Source: Cyclobacteriaceae bacterium
GTDB lineage: Bacteria > Bacteroidota > Bacteroidia > Cytophagales > Cyclobacteriaceae
Length of the DNA stretch: 14,291 bases
Direction of reading: 5' to 3'
Assembly (NCBI GenBank): GCA_028279155.1
Contig: JANQST010000509.1
Coordinates: 1-14,291, forward strand
Position 1 is the first letter of the stretch, and each line of letters opens with the position of its first letter. The notes under the pieces were generated by a model. That model was not told where the DNA came from, searched no databases, and saw only the letters and a program-made list of their open reading frames with translations. Below are positions 1 through 6,076 of the stretch, piece after piece. Position numbers and translations under genes: made by a program.

Positions 1-538
1 AGGTATCGATATGCGAGCTCATGGACAATCTGAAGGCAAGCATACAGCCCTACCAGAATATCGTGACATCATTAAAAATCATTATGCGAAACATGGTCCA
101 TACGAAGTAGTCGTTGGTTACTCTTTAGGTGGCATTGCTTCCGGCATGGTACTGAATGAATTTTCTAAGGTGATGCATCCAAAGCACTATTACCTGCTAT
201 CGGCACCACCTTATGTCCGATACTTTTTCAGGGATCTGATTGATGAAATCGGTTGTAATGAAGCTGTGTATGATGCCATGTGTGATTTGGTAGAAACCTA
301 TTATCATCAAAACATAGACTACTTCGACCTCCGTGGAAAAGTTGATAACCTGAAACACATCAACACCCATCTCATGTATTGCGAGAATGATGAGATGGTC
401 CCATTTAATAAAGGGGAAGAATTAGAGACGGCATGGCCTCATGCTTCATTTGTACATGCAAAAGGTCTGGGTCATTATAAAATAATTGCTAACAGCTCAA
501 TAATTAAATACATCACAAAAACAGTTATAGAAAAATGA
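1..538 (+). CDS. Alpha/beta hydrolase, 5'-truncated by the window edge
   Basis: This is the C-terminal part of an alpha/beta-hydrolase-fold enzyme. The reading frame is open to the left edge, and the codons before the first ATG (position 11) read Gly-Ile-Asp, giving GIDMRAHGQSEG. That is the usual strand/loop before the nucleophile elbow, so the true start lies upstream. The nucleophile elbow is GYSLGG, with the serine codon at 122-124. The likely acid is the Asp in CENDEMVP and the likely base is the His in GLGHYK, in the canonical order and spacing. The remaining length after the elbow suits a compact esterase or lipase-like hydrolase. The substrate cannot be read from the sequence. The gene ends with TGA and converges on the GntR-type gene. 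The fold is certain enough; the specific activity is unknown. Confidence 0.85.
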   Translation, partial: GIDMRAHGQSEGKHTALPEYRDIIKNHYAKHGPYEVVVGYSLGGIASGMVLNEFSKVMHPKHYYLLSAPPYVRYFFRDLIDEIGCNEAVYDAMCDLVETYYHQNIDYFDLRGKVDNLKHINTHLMYCENDEMVPFNKGEELETAWPHASFVHAKGLGHYKIIANSSIIKYITKTVIEK

Positions 539-561
539 AACTATTAATCAGAAAAATTAAC

Positions 562-661
562 GAGATAAAAGAGACCATTGCTCTTATTAGGTATCTCCTT
601 GAAACCAAATCTCTATTCCAGTTCATATTGGAATGAGTTGCATTTGGATGCTCATTTCCAA
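562..661. terminator. Two imperfect hairpins between convergent genes, possible terminator region
   Basis: The 133-nt gap between the hydrolase and the GntR-type gene (539-671) has no gene but two weak stem-loops. The first pairs GAGATA (562-567) with TATCTC (592-597) and AAGAG (569-573) with CTCTT (581-585). The second pairs TTGGAATGAG (628-637) with CTCATTTCCAA (651-661), with one bulged base and a 13-nt loop. Neither is followed by a clear U-run, so an intrinsic terminator is only suggested by the convergent layout. Confidence 0.25.
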
Positions 662-671
662 ATTACAGAAC

Positions 672-1610
672 TTAGTAACTGGTTCTGAAAGGGAGTTTTA
701 TTGTCTCAATAATGACAGGCCAAGATTCTTTTTTAATTGCGAACCTGATTAGATGCACCCTGGGATCTTGTTGCCATTTTTTTGCGGTTCTTCCCCAAAC
801 CCGAGGAGACAGTAGAAGTATTTCATTTTTGCTATCTGCCAGGAACCGCTCTATTTCTTCATTCACATCTTTGATAACTTTTTCTTTCAAACGGATACTC
901 TTTGCTAGCGCCTTCACATCATTAAAGATGTCTCTCGACATGGCTTCCTCCAACTCAAAAATTGTAGCAGAACTGAAACTACTTTCCATATTTGCAAATA
1001 GATTCGGATCTACTTCAATATGTACATTTACAACCTGAAGATTATGCTTTTTACCAATTGCCTTCACTTCACGAATATGAAATCCTGTAGTTAGCAAAGT
1101 TTTTACGTCTCCATTAATTCCATTGTTCTTGATTTCCTCATCAATTAGCAGAGGTAATACGGCCACATTCAATTTATTTTTAATCTCTAAGGCATGTCCC
1201 TGGGCCTGGAAGATTGAACACTCGAGAAACGCGAATTCCGGATTTACTTCATTTTCTTTTTCAGCCAGGCTTGAAAAGTATTTTAATACTGCCGCGGGCT
1301 CAAAATCCGTGTTCTTTTTAACAAATTTCAGTGTTTTCTTATACAATTCATCCAATTGTTTTTTGTGATCACTGTCTTCTTCCAACGTTTTTTGATTGGC
1401 AACAAAGTATCCGCGCCGATCTTCTGAGACAACCAAACCCATCTCCGAAAGCTCACGATATGCACTTAATACGGTCAACCTGTTGACTCCCCAAAGCCCT
1501 TCTGCTTTACGTACAGAGGGCAATTTCTCGCCTGGTTTCCATTTCCCAGTTGAGATCTCATAGATGCAGTGTTGCACCACACTTTTCAATTTTCCACCAC
1601 TTATTTCCAT
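672..1610 (-). CDS. GntR-family transcriptional regulator with non-MocR C-terminal sensor domain
   Basis: The N-terminal 75 residues form a GntR-type winged helix: GKWKPGEKLPSVRK, then the recognition region WGVNRLTVLSAYREL, then the wing GLVVSEDRRGYFV. Residues about 80-120 look like a charged helical linker. Residues about 125-312 form an alternating alpha/beta domain beginning FAFLECS. It is too short for, and unlike, the aminotransferase domain of MocR proteins (no PLP-lysine motif), and it does not look like UTRA or FCD. I infer a small-molecule sensor of a periplasmic-binding-protein-like or related fold, ligand unknown. The gene is divergent from the lipoprotein gene, and the 85-bp intergenic region carries inverted repeats suited to a GntR dimer. 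Autoregulation together with control of the lipoprotein is therefore likely. The start ATG (1608-1610) places the winged helix directly at the N-terminus, as is usual for the family. Confidence 0.85.
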   Translation of the reverse strand: MEISGGKLKSVVQHCIYEISTGKWKPGEKLPSVRKAEGLWGVNRLTVLSAYRELSEMGLVVSEDRRGYFVANQKTLEEDSDHKKQLDELYKKTLKFVKKNTDFEPAAVLKYFSSLAEKENEVNPEFAFLECSIFQAQGHALEIKNKLNVAVLPLLIDEEIKNNGINGDVKTLLTTGFHIREVKAIGKKHNLQVVNVHIEVDPNLFANMESSFSSATIFELEEAMSRDIFNDVKALAKSIRLKEKVIKDVNEEIERFLADSKNEILLLSPRVWGRTAKKWQQDPRVHLIRFAIKKESWPVIIETIKLPFRTSY

Positions 1611-1621
1611 TTGTTCGACAA

Positions 1622-1661
1622 AGTTCTATAATTTTGAACTGTTATAAAAATTAGAACAGTT
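1622..1661. promoter_or_regulatory. Overlapping inverted repeats, probable GntR-type operator
   Basis: Two perfect inverted repeats share bases in the divergent promoter region: AGTTC-N9-GAACT (1622-1640) and AACTGTT-N11-AACAGTT (1637-1661). The half-sites GTTC/GAAC recur three times within 40 bp. GntR-family dimers bind such palindromes with A/T-rich spacers, and the adjacent minus-strand gene is a GntR-type regulator. The first palindrome contains the -7 box of the lipoprotein promoter and the second covers its expected transcription start, a geometry expected for repression. Binding itself is inferred. Confidence 0.6.
1629..1636 (+). promoter_or_regulatory. Bacteroidota-type -7 box (TAATTTTG) for the lipoprotein gene
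   Basis: TAATTTTG matches the Bacteroidota consensus TAnnTTTG exactly. A TTTG lies upstream at 1610-1613, but its spacing of 15 nt is shorter than usual, so the -33 element is doubtful. The transcript would start near 1643 and give a leader of about 50 nt to the ATG at 1696. The box lies inside the first palindrome of the putative operator. Confidence 0.5.
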
Positions 1662-1695
1662 TTTAATTTCATCCGTATTAACTCTGAAACTCAAA

Positions 1696-3579
1696 ATGAA
1701 AATACTAAATAATATGAACCTTACATTTTTAATAGTGGGACTACTCAGCTCCTGCTCTCAGCCTCCTGTTTCAATTGAGGAGGCTGACAAGTTATATTTT
1801 CAAATGAAGCCTGCGGAAGCATACCAGATGTATGAACAGATTTGGTCGGATTCTAGTCACTCGGAAAAAGATCGGGCTGAATCAGCGAGGAAATTGGCAA
1901 CCATGGCCTGGTTAATAAATGATAAACCAGATCAAGCGTATGACATTCTTAGGGATTTGGAAGAATTCGATTATGAGAAGTCAAAGGGCTACGCGGTTTG
2001 GTCAAGGGTTTTATCCGAAGAAGGGCAACACGAAAAGGCGATTGAAATGGCTAAGCAAGCCATTACCACTTCGGAATCAGTAAGTCAAACGTATTCAGGG
2101 CAAGCCAGATTGGGAATTGCTGTTTTGGAGAAATACAAAGAGTCAATTCTAAATGGAACCTGGAAAAAGGAGTATTCCTTTTCGGAAGATTTGGTTAATA
2201 CACAGGCTACCATCCAGGCAATTATGGCAGAAAGTCCTGGTGACATTTCCCTTTCAAAGCTTCACCTAGCTCTTTCTTTATTAGTTGACAAACATGAAGA
2301 AGCGTATCAGGGATGGCTTTCGTTCTATCGAGCAGACGACAAGGGGAATGTCCATTCTACCCAAGAGGGTCCCAAAAGTTTGCTTTCATCAGGATTGCTT
2401 AGAACGGGAAGTATAACCGAAAACCAGGCAAAATCAATTGTTGACGGACTGGCAAAATCGGGCTTCATTGAATACGCGGTATTGGCATTGAAACTTCATG
2501 AAGGTAGTGTCTCATTCAAAGAACCTCGCTTTCAGGATCTGCTTAATTATTACCAAACGCTTCAAAACATTGAAGAGCATACTGTTACATTCTATAGAAC
2601 AAATGCAGCGGGTGATTCTGATAAGGATAGTTATGATAATGCTATGCGATCAGAAGCAAGCAGTTTGTGGGATAAACTTAACTGGGAGGGAGAAAAGCCT
2701 GAATTTGATCAGCGAAAATTCATGATGGAAATGAGGAAACGCTTTGGGATGGTTGCCAGATTAATGACTGCCAATGGTCATTATGGGCTAAGCCTTGGGC
2801 ATGTGGTGTTGGATGAAAACAGGGAAGTAAGTCAATACGATAAACAAGGAACACTTCGATACATCGCTATCGATCATATGCTAAGTAATGGATACTCTTC
2901 CTGGTTTTGGGATGGAAGAGCAGAAATCGGTGGATGGGCTCCTGATGGTAGTTCCATCTTGCAAGTGAGAAGCGCCTATAGCGATGGTCCTGTCAATGCC
3001 TGGATGGGAGTTAGTGATCCTGTTGAAGTAGCTGATACACGTGAAGAGATCATGAAAAACCAAAGTTCTGATGATGCAATAGCGAAGGAAGACCCCTATG
3101 CTTATCTACCTGGTTTGTCTAAACGGCTCAGGTTTAACATCGGAATGGAACTTTTGGAAGAATTAAAATCTCAGGGTCTGGAAGGAAGTCAATTAAGAGC
3201 TGCATTCATCAATACAACTGAGAATCTAGCACTTGAATCCAGCATTTTTGCCCATGAAGGAAGGCATGCAATTGACAAGAAGTATTCCGGTGATCTTAGT
3301 ACCGAAGAATTGGAATATCGAGCCAAACTTTCGGAAATCTATTTCTCAAGTAAACCATTTCTTGCAGTTAATGCAGTATTGGGGCCAAACAACGGAGATG
3401 GCACCTCTCATGGGGATTCAAATAGAAGAGTAGTCAAAGGAATTGTGAAATGGATGAAAAAAAACAAAAGTGACATAAAGGATCTGGATCTTAATCGTCC
3501 CATGTTACCGCAGCTAGATCAGCTGACTGAAGAGCAATTGAAAGTCGCAGTTAATTCATTGGATCCACTAGCGAAGTAA
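1696..3579 (+). CDS. Large lipoprotein with TPR-like N-terminus and HEXXH zinc-protease signature
   Basis: The 627-residue product begins with a short type II signal peptide and lipobox L17-S18-S19-C20, so the mature protein should be lipid-anchored. I chose the ATG at 1696 because it supplies the Lys before the hydrophobic stretch; the Met at residue 7 is an alternative. Residues about 25-140 contain TPR-like helical pairs (ADKLYFQMKPAEAYQMYEQ and EEGQHEKAIEMAKQAI), and more helices follow to about 300. Near the C-terminus, SSIFAHEGRHAID holds an HEXXH motif (H520-E521-x-x-H524) followed by Asp527. Glu540 in ELEYRAKLSE, 16 residues after H524, is a good candidate third zinc ligand, with Glu547 as alternative. 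I infer an envelope zinc metallopeptidase with a helical scaffold; I do not recognise the family. The gene is divergent from the GntR-type regulator and ends 9 nt before the convergent rluB-like stop. Confidence 0.8.
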   Translation: MKILNNMNLTFLIVGLLSSCSQPPVSIEEADKLYFQMKPAEAYQMYEQIWSDSSHSEKDRAESARKLATMAWLINDKPDQAYDILRDLEEFDYEKSKGYAVWSRVLSEEGQHEKAIEMAKQAITTSESVSQTYSGQARLGIAVLEKYKESILNGTWKKEYSFSEDLVNTQATIQAIMAESPGDISLSKLHLALSLLVDKHEEAYQGWLSFYRADDKGNVHSTQEGPKSLLSSGLLRTGSITENQAKSIVDGLAKSGFIEYAVLALKLHEGSVSFKEPRFQDLLNYYQTLQNIEEHTVTFYRTNAAGDSDKDSYDNAMRSEASSLWDKLNWEGEKPEFDQRKFMMEMRKRFGMVARLMTANGHYGLSLGHVVLDENREVSQYDKQGTLRYIAIDHMLSNGYSSWFWDGRAEIGGWAPDGSSILQVRSAYSDGPVNAWMGVSDPVEVADTREEIMKNQSSDDAIAKEDPYAYLPGLSKRLRFNIGMELLEELKSQGLEGSQLRAAFINTTENLALESSIFAHEGRHAIDKKYSGDLSTEELEYRAKLSEIYFSSKPFLAVNAVLGPNNGDGTSHGDSNRRVVKGIVKWMKKNKSDIKDLDLNRPMLPQLDQLTEEQLKVAVNSLDPLAK

Positions 3580-3588
3580 TTAAATTAT

Positions 3589-4335
3589 CTACTTTATGCC
3601 TTTTATGGCCATTATCTCCTTGGGGCTAAGATGCCTAAACTTACCCCTGGGGAGATTCTTTTTGGTCAAAGATCCAAACATGACCCGATCAAGTTTCTTC
3701 ACTTCATAGCCAAGATGCTCGAAAATTCTTCTCACAATTCTATTTCTACCTATATGGATCTCAATTCCCAGAACTGAACTATCATTTCCAATAATCGCAA
3801 GTTCGTTGACAGGAGCAGCTCCATCTTCCAGTTCAATTCCTTCCAGCACAGCATTGAAATCTTCTTTTGTAATTGGCCTATCAAGCTCCACCTGGTAGAT
3901 TTTCTTTACTCTATGCGATGGGTGTGTGAGTTTCTTTGCTGTCTCACCATCGTTGGTGAAGAGAAGTAATCCACTGGTTTCTCTATCAAGACGACCAACT
4001 GGATAGATACGTTCATTGCAAGCCTTTTCAACGAGTGACATCACGGTCTTTCGCTCCTGCGGATCGTTGGTGGTAGTAATAAACCCTCTTGGCTTATTTA
4101 GTAAAACGTATTGATGTGGTTGCGATTTCAAGGTTCGCCCCTTATAGACCACCTTATCTGTCTTCTTCACTTTGAAGCCCATCTCCTTCACCACCTTCCC
4201 ATTCACTTTGACCTGACCTTCAGCGATCAGGTTGTCGGCTTCTCTTCTTGAACAGACCCCTGCATTTGCAATAAATTTATTGAGACGTGTTACTGAAGGG
4301 TCGGCTGGTGGCGTTTTTTTCTTAGGCCTTTTCAT
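3589..4335 (-). CDS. rluB: RsuA/RluB-family pseudouridine synthase
   Basis: The product converts a specific uridine in rRNA to pseudouridine. A basic N-terminal tail leads into an S4 RNA-binding domain (residues about 17-65, RLNKFIANAGVCSRREAD). The catalytic domain follows, with the motif YPVGRLDRETSGLLLF containing the nucleophilic Asp117. The C-terminal RNRIVRRIFEHLGYEV block is typical of the RsuA/RluB/RluE/RluF branch. The 248-residue length and the S4 domain fit RluB (23S rRNA), although RluF or RsuA-type specificity cannot be excluded. Its ATG overlaps the scpB stop as ATGA (4332-4335), indicating translational coupling. The scpB-rluB neighbourhood is a common bacterial arrangement. 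Confidence 0.88.
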   Translation of the reverse strand: MKRPKKKTPPADPSVTRLNKFIANAGVCSRREADNLIAEGQVKVNGKVVKEMGFKVKKTDKVVYKGRTLKSQPHQYVLLNKPRGFITTTNDPQERKTVMSLVEKACNERIYPVGRLDRETSGLLLFTNDGETAKKLTHPSHRVKKIYQVELDRPITKEDFNAVLEGIELEDGAAPVNELAIIGNDSSVLGIEIHIGRNRIVRRIFEHLGYEVKKLDRVMFGSLTKKNLPRGKFRHLSPKEIMAIKGIK

Positions 4336-4892
4336 TCCTTCTCCTCACCGATCGTGTTTTCCTCGGTAGCGAAATCTTTTGGAGTTGGGAGTTCTTTCAA
4401 GTCATTGATTCCAAAATAATCCATGAATTTCTGACTCGTTCCATACAATATGGGCCGTCCAACACCTTCCGATTTTCCTCGTATCTCTATGAGCTCCTTT
4501 TCAAGTAATTTCTGAATGGAGTAATCGCAACTGACCCCGCGTATCTGTTCTGCTTCACTTTTGGTCACCGGCTGTTTATAAGCAATGATAGATAGTGTTT
4601 CGAGTGCGGAGTTTGATAGTCGTTTTTTGGATTGCTGCTTGAGAAGAATACCTATGCTAGCCTGGTACGCTGGTTTCGTTAGAAACTGATATCCTCCACC
4701 CGACTTAAGCAATTCAAATGAAAATGCATCCGCTTTGAATTTTTCCTGGATGGTGGTCAGGCCGTCAGCAATGTCCTTTGCAGGGACATCCGCATCGAAC
4801 ATTTCTTTTAAGCAATTTTGAATATCTCCTTCCGTGATTGGCTTTGGAGAGCAAAAAACCAACGCTTCAATATGATTTGCCAGATAGTCCAT
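4332..4892 (-). CDS. scpB: SMC-Scp complex subunit ScpB
   Basis: ScpB is the kleisin-associated winged-helix subunit of the SMC-ScpAB condensin that compacts and segregates the nucleoid. The protein starts IEALVFCSPKPIT, the usual first helix of the N-terminal winged helix. The hallmark stretch LSNSALETLSIIAYKQPVTK appears at about residues 92-111, followed by EAEQIRGVS and the GRPILYGTSQKFMDYFGI block that ends the second winged helix. The 186 residues match the family length. The gene starts within the TAATG overlap with the upstream DksA-like gene and overlaps rluB by 4 nt. No scpA is adjacent within this window, so the kleisin must be encoded elsewhere. Confidence 0.93.
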   Translation of the reverse strand: MDYLANHIEALVFCSPKPITEGDIQNCLKEMFDADVPAKDIADGLTTIQEKFKADAFSFELLKSGGGYQFLTKPAYQASIGILLKQQSKKRLSNSALETLSIIAYKQPVTKSEAEQIRGVSCDYSIQKLLEKELIEIRGKSEGVGRPILYGTSQKFMDYFGINDLKELPTPKDFATEENTIGEEKE

Positions 4893-5281
4893 TAAGAGGA
4901 CTTATTCATCTTGGCTGCTATGCTGTGTTGTGTGTGCGGTACAGCTCTAAGCCTTTCTTTCGAAATCAACTTCCCGGTATCGATACAAATGCCGTAGGTC
5001 CCGTTTTTAATGCGTACCAGTGCATTTTCCAGGTTGTTGATGAACTTCTGTTGGCGGCCAGCCAACTGGCTCAGTTGTTCTTTCTCAGCCGTATCCGCGC
5101 CATCTTCAAGTGTCTTGACCGAAGAGAAATTATCTCCGGAATCATCTGACTCTCTTGTAAGCGAGGCTTTTAGCGTATGCAATTCCTTTTGAGCTTTTTC
5201 AAGCTTCTCATTTATAAGATCTTCAAACTCTTTGAGCTCTTTCTCTGTGTATTTGGTCTTAGCTGCCTTCTTTGCACTCAT
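4892..5281 (-). CDS. TraR/DksA-family protein lacking the zinc finger
   Basis: The 129-residue product is mostly a helical hairpin (residues about 10-95), the fold DksA inserts into the RNA polymerase secondary channel. The tip carries D60-x-x-D63-x-A65, matching the DxxDxA motif that DksA needs for activity. The C-terminus reads YGICIDTGKLISKERLRAVP. The C-x2-C-x17-C-x2-C positions are occupied by C99, T102, S120 and A123, so three of four zinc cysteines are gone. This degenerate form is common in Bacteroidota. The frame stays open upstream to 5533, but I chose the ATG at 5279-5281 because the residues before it look non-coding and family members begin close to the coiled coil. It heads the scpB-rluB operon. 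Whether it regulates transcription or has another role is not known. Confidence 0.82.
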   Translation of the reverse strand: MSAKKAAKTKYTEKELKEFEDLINEKLEKAQKELHTLKASLTRESDDSGDNFSSVKTLEDGADTAEKEQLSQLAGRQQKFINNLENALVRIKNGTYGICIDTGKLISKERLRAVPHTQHSIAAKMNKSS

Positions 5282-5539
5282 TCTCTTAGCATTTAAAGTC
5301 CATAAAAGATTTCGCATGGCGAAAATACCCAGAATGGACGAGAAATTCGGGATTAAGAATTGAGAAAAAGACCAAGAAAGTAGAAAATCAGAACCTGTAC
5401 AACCTCTAATCCTTACATCTGACTGCTTAAATAAGCGGTCCATTTCACTATTTTTCATGTATACTCTTTGTCTACATGGTTTTTTCGGTAGCTCTTTGGA
5501 CCACCGGTAATATTGCTTTTGAATGACAAGCAAATAGTT
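5282..5539. other. Gene-poor leader between the DksA-like gene and a small membrane ORF
   Basis: This stretch of about 260 nt should hold the promoter of the minus-strand operon. I found no exact TAnnTTTG box on the minus strand in it, and no tRNA or strong hairpin. The minus-strand frame of the DksA-like gene happens to be open across nearly all of it, up to 5533. Its translation is rich in aromatic and serine residues and does not resemble the family, so I treat it as untranslated. Confidence 0.4.
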
Positions 5540-5746
5540 ATGGAATCAAAAATTCAAACAAAAGTTAAGCTGAATCGGATTGAGAACATTCTCTATTTTA
5601 TCATAGTAGCAGCAATCACAATTGATGTTTTGGTAAAGGAATCCAACACCATCCTTTTAATTGCATCTACATCTGTTTTGATTGCGGGCGTGCTGGGTAT
5701 CGTTGGCATTGAGTGGGTGAAGCTTCAGCTTAGACAACGCGGCTAA
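5540..5746 (+). CDS. Small membrane protein with two predicted helices
   Basis: A 68-residue ORF starting MESKIQTKVKLNRIEN contains two hydrophobic segments, around ILYFIIVAAITIDVLV and TILLIASTSVLIAGVLGIVG. It ends with a short basic tail, KLQLRQRG. This is the shape of a small inner-membrane hairpin protein. An in-frame ATG at 5513 would add nine residues of poor character, so the later start is preferred. No family is recognised. It converges on the coiled-coil gene with a 40-nt gap. The clear membrane pattern favours a real gene, but it is short. Confidence 0.5.
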   Translation: MESKIQTKVKLNRIENILYFIIVAAITIDVLVKESNTILLIASTSVLIAGVLGIVGIEWVKLQLRQRG

Positions 5747-5786
5747 TGAAAATAGGTCAAGCAATTACGTTTGGTGAATATTTTGT

Positions 5787-5999
5787 CTAAGAAGCTTTTT
5801 TCTCTAAAGCTCTTATTCTCTTTTCATGATTGGAATAATTCTCTGACGCAAAATCAATAAACATATCAAATTCATCCTTGAAATCACCTAAAGCTTCGTG
5901 AAGACCCTTGAGACCTTCATGCATATAGACAATTTTAGCATCCATAGCATTTATCTTCCTATCAATCCTGATTTTGAACTCATTAAATCTTTTATCCAT
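5787..5999 (-). CDS. Small coiled-coil protein of unknown function
   Basis: The 70-residue product is highly charged with heptad-like spacing throughout (DKRFNEFKIRIDRKI near the start, HEKRIRALEKKAS at the end), so it should form a coiled coil with no membrane segment or signal peptide. An AAGGA stands just before the ATG on the minus strand, a better ribosome binding site than most genes here. It lies 77 nt downstream of the giant secreted-protein gene on the same strand and could be co-transcribed with it. The function is unknown. Confidence 0.6.
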   Translation of the reverse strand: MDKRFNEFKIRIDRKINAMDAKIVYMHEGLKGLHEALGDFKDEFDMFIDFASENYSNHEKRIRALEKKAS

Positions 6000-6076
6000 T
6001 TCCTTAGCTCTTATGTTAAAATACTCTATTAAATATCGAATGTTGTGTTATTGATCAATTTATTATGGTTTCATTC

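Noticed and set aside
666..687. CAGAAC-N10-GTTCTG inverted repeat across the stop of the GntR-type gene
   Set aside because: Six-base arms with a 10-nt loop, overlapping coding sequence and lacking a U-run; likely chance.
672..1610. MocR-type aminotransferase regulator
   Set aside because: The C-terminal domain is about half the needed length and shows no PLP-binding lysine motif.
5480..5510. Possible tRNA-like stretch with GGTAGCTC and a CGGT/ACCG pair
   Set aside because: No acceptor stem, anticodon arm or T-arm could be placed around it on either strand.
5282..5533. The longer 213-codon version of the DksA-like gene
   Set aside because: The extra 84 codons encode a Ser/Phe/Trp-rich stretch unlike the family, whose members begin just before the coiled coil.
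6050..6059. Palindrome ATTGATCAAT downstream of the giant gene
   Set aside because: No loop, no U-run and A/T-rich context; not a credible terminator or a clear binding site.
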